A DNA stretch of 64,000 nucleotides from Okapia johnstoni (Eukaryota > Chordata > Mammalia > Artiodactyla > Giraffidae): assembly GCA_024291935.2 (NCBI GenBank), contig CM044320.1, positions 48,178,001 to 48,242,000 of the forward strand. The letters are read 5' to 3'. Both the position numbers and the translations under genes were made by a program. The first letter of the stretch is position 1, and the number at the start of each line of letters is the position of its first letter. Positions 55,836-64,000 of this stretch are shown one piece after another. The notes beneath the pieces were generated by a model. The model saw nothing but the letters and a program-made list of their open reading frames with translations, ran no database searches and had not been told where the DNA came from.

Positions 55836-56189
55836 TGCAACCAAATAGGGAGGTTAGACAAGGGCAAGAGAAAGCAAGGAGAAAGGCGAGAGAAAAGGCG
55901 TCCCCATTCTCAGAACTTTCTCAGAGAGTAGTAATAGTCTGCTTTGAGCGTGCCCCGAGGGCCTGAGGGCCGTGGGGATCCTCCCACCTAGCGCTAGGCC
56001 TTGGAAAGAGGTGAGAGAGAGGATCCGAGGGAATAAGATTTCACTCACTCTTATAACCAATGGATGAAATGTGGGCCGGTGTGTGGATGTCAATCCAGCA
56101 AGGCAAGTGGAGAGTCCTGTCCCAGAGCTCATCTCTGTTTCTCGGCAAAGTCCGAGGGAGAGGACTGCCCAGTTGCGGTGGATCTTCCC

Positions 56190-56207
56190 TCCTGGGTTTC
56201 AGCACCA
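56190..56207 (-). other. Provirus primer-binding site, tRNA-Phe type
   Basis: Minus-strand tggtgctgaaacccagga, three bases after the 5' LTR, differs at two positions (both transitions consistent with CpG decay) from the 18 bases complementary to the 3' end of tRNA-Phe. Confidence 0.8.
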
Positions 56208-56210
56208 GAA

Positions 56211-56562
56211 TGTAAGGCGAGTGCAGAGAAAAAGAGAGCGAGCCGGGTAGTCAGGCAAGAAAAAAGGAAATTTATTAGAGGGAAAAGAGAGGGTGACTGG
56301 CTCTTAAGGAGAACCAGCGTTCTCCCTTTCTGACAGAGTCCTTCTTATACCCCACCAATGGAAAATTCTCTGAAGGGATGGTCACGTAGCTGGAGATCTG
56401 GAATCTGGTGGTCTTGCAGCTTTGAGAAGATAAGCACCAGTGAGATAACAGAATGCCATTTGGGCAATTTGGTCAGTCTCGAAGATCACTGTGATTTTAT
56501 TCTTCGTTGGCAAGGTCGACATAATGAGCCATCTTATCAATGAGACCCATGAGGCCCTATCA
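56211..56562 (-). mobile_element. 5' LTR of gammaretrovirus-like provirus
   Basis: 352 bp with canonical TG (56562-56561) and CA (56212-56211) ends in minus sense; TATA-like TATAAG at 56349-56344 and AATAAA at 56276-56271. Its promoter would fire antisense to GNPTAB. Confidence 0.94.
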
Positions 56563-56697
56563 ACATTATTTTGGCCTGAGTACTTTTAAGTTTTAAATTT
56601 TATGTTTTCCACACCTGGTTATTTATTTACCAAAAGAAAGTCTAGAAATGGCCACATATTAAAGTTTGGAAGTCTTAAGCTTGTGTCTATGGTTTCT

Positions 56698-57110
56698 CAA
56701 ATAGCCTGTGCTATCCCTTGTATGATCTTCAAAAAGATACTTAACCTTTCCAATCTTCAGCTTCCTCATCTTTAAAAAGAAGGCAGGATTACTTTCTTCA
56801 CAGAGTTCATGCATGCGTGCTAGGTCGCTTCAGTCATGTCTTACTCTTTGTAACCCCATGGTGTGTAGTCTGCCAGGCTCCTCTGTCCACGAGATTCTCC
56901 AGACATGAATACGGCCTGGAGTGGGTTCCCATGCCCTCCTCCAGGGGATCTTCCTGACCCAGGGATCGAACCCCCATCTCTTCCTTCTCCTGCATTGGCA
57001 GGCAGGTCAGGTTCTTTACCACTAGCGCCTCCTAGGAATAGTGAGGATCAAATAAGTCTTGTCTGCAAAAGACCTTTCAGTTCCTGGCACATGACAAGCT
57101 CTCATTAAGT
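56698..57110 (+). mobile_element. MIR SINE split by Bov-tA
   Basis: MIR core/3' part at 56720-56805 (cttcagcttcctcatctttaaaaag) and a continuation at 57036-57110 (gtgaggatcaaataag, cctggcacatgacaag). Confidence 0.7.
56810..57035 (-). mobile_element. Bov-tA SINE nested in MIR
   Basis: Complete reverse-oriented copy with a short direct duplication (caggcaggtcaggtt) near the head. Confidence 0.93.
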
Positions 57111-57219
57111 GGTAGAACTACAGCTGATTTTTTTTTTTATTGTCATCAACTATCTTATACCCTTAATACCTAATTTGAAACAGATCTTTGAAGTAGAATA
57201 CACTCATAATACAGTTAAT

Positions 57220-57425
57220 GGTGGTGATGTTGGTTTAGTCTCTCAGTCGTGACTCTGTGACCCCTTGGACTGTAGCCCACCAGACTCCTCTGTCCATGGG
57301 ATTTCCCAAGCAAGGAGAGTGGTGTTGGTTGCTGTTTCGTTCTGCAGGGTATAGCCCCAACCCAGGGATCAAACCCACCTCTCCTGCTTGGCAGATTTTT
57401 TACCACTAAGCCACCTGGAAAGCCA
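57220..57425 (-). mobile_element. Bov-tA SINE with TSD
   Basis: Flanked by atacagttaat (57209-57219) and atatagttaat (57426-57436), one mismatch. Confidence 0.92.
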
Positions 57426-57436
57426 ATATAGTTAAT

Positions 57437-57925
57437 ATTACCAACTTAATAATAATAGCTTCACTAATTGTAACAGGTAGAAGGATGAAGAAGATCATTG
57501 TTAATTATGAACTCATCACTTTTTTCCCTCTCTTAGGTAAGTGGTATTGGCTGCTACCTTTTGATAAGCCATTTGTACACTCGTCCAAATTTTTAGAAAG
57601 AAAAATGGAATTGAGGGAGGGAAGTATTAAAAACATATATTTTTATTTTCCCTTTAAGTTGAGTCAGGTACTTTCTAGAGAGACCTTGGGAACTCGGAAC
57701 AAAAGCAGAACTGATCCAAACCCACAGGGAGGGCCTTCTGGATAGGGACCAGTGTCCACTGAAGTGCATTGCCTTAGGTGATGGTAGCAGGTAAACTAGT
57801 TGATCTGGGCAAGACATGTGGCCTCTGGGAGCCTCATTTTCCTCATCTATAAGTGAATGATTATCCCTTTTAGCTCAGAGACTTCTGATTTTAAGTGTTT
57901 GTCCTCTGTTGATATTGTGTAGACT
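57437..57925. other. Intron sequence; probable MIR at 57790-57860
   Basis: The block cctcattttcctcatctataag resembles a MIR core. No exon recognised. Confidence 0.45.
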
Positions 57926-58044
57926 ATATTTTTTGGGCCATGCCAGGTGGCATGTGGGATCTTGGTTCCCCGACCAGGGATCAAACCTGTGCCTCCTGCA
58001 GTGGAAGTGTAGAGTCTTAACCACTGGACCACCAGGGAAGTCCC
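57926..58044 (-). mobile_element. CHR-type tRNA-Glu SINE with TSD
   Basis: Flanked by tgtgtagact at 57916-57925 and 58045-58054. Confidence 0.94.
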
Positions 58045-59031
58045 TGTGTAGACTTGAACACTTGCTTTTGAAGTAAAAGATGTTATTTCAGGGTCAGCAT
58101 CGTTATTTAGCACATTTTATATACAAATGCACAATCCCATATCTGAAAATTCTACTGAATTACCTCCATATCTTTTAGAATGAAATGTGTAAGTATTCAC
58201 AGTCAGTGAGGAAAATAAAGACTATAAATAACTTCAAGTCAGTTTAGGTTAGGTTTTGCCACCAAATGAGGTCAGATCAGGTTTTGCTGCCAAAGAAAGA
58301 TCTACAGTGTTGAGAGCTTTTTGATTTTCGGATTGTGAATAAAGGGTTATAGATCACCTCTGGGTATGTGAGTATCAGTGTACCTATAAAATATATCACT
58401 TCCTTTACGTGTCTAAGGAAGTGATATATTCCTAAGTATGGAAACAAAGAAGTATCCGAAAATGAACTTCAATGAGGAAGTGAGACAAGTTCAGATAGAA
58501 TCTGCCCGTGTAGGGCACTAACTTTTCCCTGGCCTCTCGCCTTCTCTTTTGCTCACCTGCCTTCTATCACCATTTTAAATTAGTTAGATACTGTTCAGGG
58601 AAAATGAAGACTGAAAACTGGGTCCAACTCCAGTTTCTCATACTGGCTCAGTTTCAAGAAAGAAATCAGTTATGTTTGTATTTGATTAGCTCCCTCATTA
58701 AACCGATACATTTTGAGTGTGTTCTTTGCCAAAGGCAAGAAGTAGGTGAAGTTACAGGAACCTGGCCTGAGAACTGGGAGGCAGCCTCTGGCCTGGTTCT
58801 AGCTCCACCATAAACTGACCCTCAGTGGTACTGCTTTGTGTAGATTCCTTTTGGGGGTGGAGAAGACTTTCATTATTAAAAACGGTTTAAAACTTTTAGA
58901 CTGGATTTCTGACACCCTTTTTTCTTTAATGTTCTGTGAATTTACATTTATTGGATGTTTCACATGGGGAAGCATGAATTATAATATAATAGAGTTTGTG
59001 CTATAGAAAAAATGCCAGTGGCTGCTTGAGC
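58045..59031. other. Intron sequence, no exon recognised
   Basis: Contains a perfect hairpin (separate entry) and a direct near-repeat of ggttttgccaccaaatgagg / ggttttgctgccaaagaaag at 58251 and 58273. Confidence 0.4.
58391..58429. repeat. Perfect inverted repeat, 15-bp arms, with paired ETS-type cores
   Basis: Arms atatatcacttcctt (58391-58405) and aaggaagtgatatat (58415-58429) with a 9-base spacer. Each arm carries an AGGAAGTG-type ETS core facing the other. Confidence 0.93.
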
Positions 59032-59146
59032 CTGTTTTTGGCCATGCCATGAGGGTTGCAGGATCTTAGTTCCCTGATCAGGGACTGAATCTGTGCTTGG
59101 CAGCAAAAGCATGGAATCCTAACACTGGATGGCCAAGGAATTCCGG
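59032..59146 (-). mobile_element. CHR-type tRNA-Glu SINE
   Basis: Reverse orientation, diverged head (ggatggccaaggaattcc). Confidence 0.88.
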
Positions 59147-59224
59147 TACTGAGTCTCTTTAAATGCTATCTTTCTTTTGGGGGGTTGGAAGAGATACATA
59201 CTTTCACTGTCAAAGCAGAGACTT

Positions 59225-59320
59225 TTGTCATTTTTCCCTGCTGTATTCTTAGCACCTCAAAAATGCTTGGTAGCCGGTAGGTGCCAAATAAATGCTTGAT
59301 GGGTGAATGAATGAATTGGG
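59225..59320 (+). mobile_element. L2 LINE 3' end
   Basis: gtaggtgccaaataaatgcttgatgggtgaatgaatgaa-type terminus. Confidence 0.65.
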
Positions 59321-60765
59321 GTGATCTTAACCAACATCTCTTTAAGCTCATTTCCAGTAAAGGTAAGTTTTCTACTCTGGTGCAGGTCGTCTGTACTTGC
59401 CTTTTATTTCTCAGACATGATTGATCAGGTTGTACCCTACATGGTGGAAGATACTGTCAGATATGAAGAATTTTGTACAGCTCATCCTTGGCCATCTTTG
59501 TCAGGTTGAGAGGAGGCCATGATACACCTGTGAGTAACAATATAAGAGAGTAGGTAATTGAATGCCTGAGTAGGTACACAATAATGGCTTAGAAAATCAG
59601 AGGAGGGGAAGAGAATTACAGGTTGAAACATTCTAGAAGTTGAGACTGTTACGAGGAGGCGGGAGCCTTTTCTTTTTGAATTATTAGGGGTTTAAAATTG
59701 TCGCTGGTGTTAGCCAGCAGCACTTGGTTGCAAGTGAGAGAATCCCACCTCGGACCTGGGTTAGGAAAAAAGGTAGTTTTTTGATTCATGTAATTGAAAA
59801 ATATAGGGTGAAATTTCTGGCAGGATCAGATTGAGGTGCTCGAATATTATCATCAGTACTCTTTGTTCCTGCTCTGCAGGGTTTAGTGAGTTTAGTTCCG
59901 ACAGGCCCTCCCCGTATGGGAGCCATGGTTGCTGGCAGCAATTCCAGCAGCTAGTCTTCCAATTTAGTAACCTTCCTCATCAGTGCCAGCTAGACCCAGG
60001 ATGGCCTGCCTAGCCGGGGAGTGAGTGCCCTTGTGCCCTCGTTAACCACCTGGATCATCCCTGGAGCTCTGGTTATAGGTGGGACGGTCAGTTTCATCTA
60101 AACCAGGTGAAGTGAGAGGGGCTCCCCAGAGGGAAATCAGGAGGCTGCTATCGAAAAAAAGGCCAGAGCAGCAGATGTTCTAGACTGGCTGAGACAAAGC
60201 CCATTCCCTTTCCCTGGCCTTAACATGGACACAATGACCCTGTGAATGTGATGGCCTTTAGCCCTTTACCTTGTTCTGGAAGATGTAAAAGTGGGTTGTT
60301 TCTGTTTTTCATTTTTAATGTCATAGTGTTGAATTACCATGTTTTTCATTTTCAATATCATGTTGTTATTTGTGAAACTTGTATTCTTGGGTGGGTGTAT
60401 TAATGTGGAGTTTTGTTAAACACACTGCAAGTTTGCCCTCATAATCTTTTAGTAATGATTCAATATATATTTTTAATGGGTAATAGTTGTATTCAACTTG
60501 ACTTACTCTTGAGGTCTAAATAGTGTTGACCTTATTAATGACATTAAGTAGGAAATTAAGAGAGAAAAACTTAACGCAACCTTTTTGCAGCATTTGTCAC
60601 CCCCTGCATATGGAAATGCTCACTCCCTCTTTCTTCAAGACGCCCGCTCTGTTCTCCTTCTCCACTCACTGTTCTTTCTCAGGCTTTAATGCTGGGTCTC
60701 CCCAGGCTGTCTTCTCTTGGGCAGGGTTGTCATGTTTCAGACCCCCATCCTGATGCTTTTGACTC
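59321..60765. other. Repeat-poor GNPTAB intron 1 segment
   Basis: About 1.4 kb with no recognised transposon or exon. A short open stretch at 59419-59506 after an ag-type acceptor lacks a good splice donor and is not called. Confidence 0.4.
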
Positions 60766-61258
60766 TGTTACCAAGTCCAGGCTTGCTCTGCTCACCACAT
60801 GATAGGCCAGTGAATCCAAGAGACAAGCTGTTGAGGCAAGGAATACAACTTTATTTGGAAAGCCGGCCGACTGAGAAGATGGCAAACTCAAAATAACCAC
60901 CTTGTTGGGGTCTGGATGTGGGTTCTTTTACAGAGCAGAGAGAGAAGCAATGGGGAACTGAAGTCAAAAGGCAGAATAGAGAGGGAGAGGCAGTGAGGGA
61001 GAGGCAGTGAGGAAGTAAAGTGAAAAGGGTCTTCAGTCTTGCAAAACATCTCCAGGAAGGGCCAGGCTATGGAAAGGGGTGTGTTAATCTCTTCTTTTTT
61101 TGTGGCCATTCACAGGTGGGTGGGGTCAGATTATCTCTTTATGGGTTGAAGAAAGGTACTTTAACAGCCAGGCCCAGGGGCAGGGTCCTTTGAGACAGGC
61201 CTTTATGATTATAACAACAGCAGCAACTAAAAGCAAGTCAAAGAAACACTTTTCAACA
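60766..61258 (-). mobile_element. Solo LTR, probable class I ERV
   Basis: In minus sense it reads TG (61258) to CA (60766), with AATAAA at 60855-60850 in the context ccaaataaagttgtattcc. No retroviral internal sequence adjoins it. The outer boundary at 61258 is provisional, since no target duplication is evident. Confidence 0.6.
60985..61012. repeat. 14-bp tandem duplication in LTR
   Basis: gagggagaggcagt is repeated back to back near 60985-61012. Confidence 0.8.
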
Positions 61259-62439
61259 TGGAGTCAGAATTGGCTTCTTCCTGCAACAGCTCCCCACCTC
61301 CAGTGCCTTGCTACCAGGCCTGGCTGCATACCTCCTCCTGGCTGCCTGCAGCCATGTCCCAGCCATGTCCCTGTAACCTCCCTGTGACACAGGGTGCTTA
61401 CTCCTCCTGGTGCTTTCTCCTCACTGCCTCCGCCTGGGGAATGATCCTTTAAATGATGTGGGATTCTTCTGGCTCCTGAGCTTTCTCGGAACATAGAGGA
61501 AGAACTTGCTCCAAGACCTCAACAAACCTTTCCAGGAATTGACCTCAGTTGGATCATAGAGCCACCCCTAACAGATACCTTGGAAGAAGGAAGAGATTGC
61601 TTTTTGACCCATCTGATTCCTCCTGTGAAGTGGGGGCCCGCTTCCTGAAGATCTGTTATGAGAAGGTGGAATTTCCACGGGGAAGGAATAGTTCTGTGTC
61701 ACTGGGGGCTCCTGACTGTGACTGTCGTGTTGGTGAGCACAGCTGGCGGGTATCTTTATCGCCCACTTGCCCTTTCCTGTAAGGTTAGCTCTGCCTCTGC
61801 CCCTGGATGAGACCTCTGGTGGGCCTAACTCAGCCTGCTCTTGTCTCACTCTTAAGTAAGAAAAAGTCCTGTGGTTGCTTCAGATGACAAAACATAGTGT
61901 CAGGTCAGCATTAAAAGCCTGCAGTCACATGGCCAAACAGACCTTTGAGCCTGTTGAAGTTGAAGCTTCTTGCCTCCCTGGCCCAGGCCTGCTCCAAGTA
62001 GAAAGCCAATGACTGAAGAAGGCCATGGTGGGTTGTTTCTCTCTTTCTGTCCAGGAACCTGTTTCTGGGTTAGAGGACTGGGATGGAGGGCCGGAAAGCC
62101 CTTCCTAAACAGGTGCTGTTGCTTTGGAATTTACTGGTGTCAAAGCTCATTCTTTTCCAAGTGCTTTCAAAGGCATCCTTTAGAGACCCCACCCTGAGCA
62201 CTGTCACTTGCTTTTATTCTGCTGAGAGCTAACATCCTTTTCTTTGGGCTGGTTGCTTGCTCCTTCCTCAGCCCCCAGGAATCTGGCAACACTGTGGCCT
62301 TATCTCAGTGCCTGCTGCTCTAGGGGACTACAGACCTGGTCTAAGGTGAACCTCCGCAGTACTCTCTTGTACACGGCCCATGTCTCTTGCACAAGAGACC
62401 TTCATCCTTCGTAAGAGAGGAAAGATGCCTTTTTCCTCT
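61259..62439. other. Repeat-poor GNPTAB intron 1 segment
   Basis: About 1.2 kb of moderate GC without a recognised transposon, exon or motif. Confidence 0.4.
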
Positions 62440-62640
62440 CCTTTTCTCAGTTCTCAGTTCTGTAACAAAAGACAGATCAGCAAGAGAAAAGCATACACAT
62501 TTATTTTAGGTTAGGTTTACATGACATTGGAGCCTTCATAAGGAAATGAAGACTGAAGAAGCAGTTAAACCCGAGTGATGTAATGCTAGGTTTGATGTAG
62601 AGCAGAGAGTAGCGGGAAAATGTGATAGGACAAAATAGGG
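62440..62640 (-). mobile_element. Possible LTR remnant
   Basis: agcaagagaaaagcatacac followed by atttattttagg resembles the start of reverse-oriented LTRs. Family and boundaries uncertain. Confidence 0.35.
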
Positions 62641-62874
62641 TATGAGCTCTGAGACACGTGGACTGTTCACTCAGATTCCTTGTGGCATCCCTCCATCTTT
62701 GGAGATAAGAGTTTCTCCTTCCTGTGTAGAGAGGGCCCCTCTCAAGGAAAGTTTTATGATCTGCTTCAGGGGAAGGTCAGAAAATCCTTTTTATCTGCTG
62801 TTTCTCAGCTTCCTTCAGCTTGAAGTACTCAGTTTGCCAAGGTGCCATATTTTGAGGTAGCCCATTCTGATCTC

Positions 62875-63070
62875 TGAAGGGGCTCCCCTGATAGCTCAGT
62901 TGGTAAAGAATCCACCTGCATTGCGGGAAACCTGGGTTCAATCCCTGGGTTGGGAACATCCCCTGGAGAAGGGAAAGGCTACCCACTCCAGTATTCTGGC
63001 CTGGAGAATTCCTCGGACTGTATAGTCTATGGGGTCACACTGAGTCAGACACGACTGAGCAACTTTCACT
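62875..63070 (+). mobile_element. Bov-tA SINE with TSD
   Basis: Flanked by ttctgatctc at 62865-62874 and 63071-63080. Confidence 0.95.
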
Positions 63071-63584
63071 TTCTGATCTCAGATGTGAGGCAAATGTTGC
63101 AGCCACCCAACTGCGTGAACTAGAGGTTGCCACCTTTGGTGATCCTAATTGAGTCTTTTTCCTCGACTTGAGGTTTCTTGGATGGGAAAGAGGCTTCTAC
63201 GCCTCTTCGTTAGATGAGGTGGAGCAGGATTAACAGAATGCCAGCAGCTTCTGAAAGCTGTTCTCTGAACCTTGCTGCCGTGATTTGTATGACTTTTCAA
63301 CCACCTCCTTAGGAAACTTTGAATCTTGGTCCTGCACATCACTTGGAAATATGGTATCTGGTATTCTGGTGCCTTAGAAGAAACATGTTTAGATGTACAG
63401 TTTCTCAGTGCAGGTACCAATTGATTGAACTTGCCCAGGAGATGAAACTTATTTGCTGTCTCTGCACTCAGCGTTCTGGACACAAAGATGTTATCTTTTC
63501 TTATTTTGGAATCCCTGTGCCCCAGCAAAGCACTTAAATTATTTAGTTTGGAAGATTTCTGTTGCAGCACGGTGCCAGGCCCCC
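63071..63584. other. No feature recognised
   Basis: A 155-codon minus-strand frame crosses here (63145-63612) but partly lies in an L2-like end and has no known domain. Confidence 0.4.
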
Positions 63585-63835
63585 CGGGCATAGAGCAGTG
63601 AACAGAGCCCACGGGTTCCTGCAGACAAGGAGTTTATATCCTGGTTGTGCAGTAAGACATTACATGCGATTTATTTACAATTGCGAAAAATGCTAGAAGG
63701 GGAGAGTGTTGTGAGAGAGACCTTCAGGAGAACCTACCCTGTAGTGGCTGGGTCAGGAGAGGCTTTCTTGATGTCATTGGAGCTCAGAAGGGTCAGAGTT
63801 ATGGAGGCAGAGGACCGAGGAGAGCAAGTCTGCTC
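63585..63835 (+). mobile_element. Probable ancient mammalian interspersed repeat
   Basis: gaggctttcttgatgtcattggagctcagaa-like organisation, as in a common old mammalian repeat also suspected at 8795-9090. The first 30 bases may be an L2 end in reverse. Confidence 0.4.
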
Positions 63836-63837
63836 TA

Positions 63838-64000
63838 GGCCATTGGTTCTCAACTGGGAATGATGTTGCTGCCTGACCCCCACCCTCTGAGGCATTTGGC
63901 AAAGTCTGGAAGTATTTTGGGTTGTCCTGACTGGGACATTTAGCGAGTAGAGGCTAGAAATGTTGCTAACACTCTACAATGCACAGGACAGCCTCTCCCC
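63838..64000 (+). mobile_element. MER5A-type DNA transposon (hAT-Charlie), cut by window edge
   Basis: Starts near the characteristic attggttctcaactggg terminal repeat and carries the catttggcaaagtctggaag and ctacaatgcacaggacagcc blocks of MER5A. The 3' terminal repeat is beyond 64000. Confidence 0.88.

Larger units (their letters stand above)
52213..56562 (-). mobile_element. Endogenous gammaretrovirus-like provirus (class I ERV), internally deleted
   Basis: Order on the minus strand: 5' LTR, tRNA-Phe-type primer site, gag, in-frame stop, protease, C-terminal env (SU end and TM), 3' LTR, total 4350 bp. RT, RNase H, integrase and the N-terminal part of env are missing as one block between protease and env. 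It lies antisense in GNPTAB intron 1. Frames carry stops and a frameshift, so it cannot encode a virus. Family: gammaretroviral by gag-pro readthrough layout, two zinc knuckles and CX6CC env. Confidence 0.92.

Noticed and set aside
59419..59506. Candidate small exon after an ag acceptor in GNPTAB intron 1
   Set aside because: No good donor follows and the peptide does not match GNPTAB exon 2 or any protein I know.
63145..63612. 155-codon minus-strand open frame
   Set aside because: Its beginning falls in an L2-like repeat end and it shows no known motif; open length is compatible with chance.

Overview
The window is nuclear DNA of a ruminant, almost certainly a bovid. It carries BovB LINEs, Bov-A/Bov-A2/Bov-tA SINEs and BTLTR1-like LTRs, with older cetartiodactyl CHR (tRNA-Glu) SINEs and pan-mammalian MIR, L2, L1 and MER5A beneath them. 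Sequence alone does not separate cattle, buffalo, sheep and goat. It contains no prokaryotic genes, CRISPR array or operon.

Two genuine host coding exons are visible, each in a CpG island and pointing away from each other. The first coding exon of DRAM1 (lysosomal membrane regulator of autophagy) is on the minus strand at 11947-12077. The first coding exon of GNPTAB (precursor of the alpha/beta subunits of GlcNAc-1-phosphotransferase) is on the plus strand at 50420-50536. Both are recognised from their proteins and end in canonical splice donors. Bases 1-11946 are therefore DRAM1 intron 1, about 12.1-49.9 kb is the intergenic interval between two divergent promoters, and 50537-64000 is GNPTAB intron 1; no second exon of either gene is in view. 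Both genes serve the lysosome: GNPTAB makes the mannose-6-phosphate tag on lysosomal hydrolases, and DRAM1 acts at the lysosome in autophagy.

Most of the remaining DNA is layered transposons. A BovB island at 23.06-27.70 kb holds a 5'-truncated copy followed directly by a full-length-sized (about 3.26 kb) but mutated copy. A complex BovB nest with an inverted 5' segment lies at 35.7-37.1 kb. BTLTR1-like LTRs, two solo LTRs of another family in opposite orientation, and several nested SINEs fill 29.2-40.7 kb. Within GNPTAB intron 1, at 52213-56562, sits a minus-strand gammaretrovirus-like provirus with paired LTRs, a tRNA-Phe-type primer site, degraded gag, an open protease frame and the C-terminal part of env; all of RT, RNase H, integrase and the N-terminal env are deleted.

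The less repetitive DNA holds several sequence-level regulatory candidates: a perfect CLEAR-type E-box in DRAM1 intron 1, an E-box in the DRAM1 promoter, a consensus CTCF core at 45814, an NRF1 site and a near-consensus CTCF core in the GNPTAB promoter, a perfect 20-bp palindrome just upstream of it, two short upstream ORFs, and a perfect ETS-type hairpin in GNPTAB intron 1. I found no convincing undescribed gene system. The main interest lies in insertion history and these regulatory candidates. Element boundaries were read by eye and are usually good to about 5-20 bases, less for ancient repeats.
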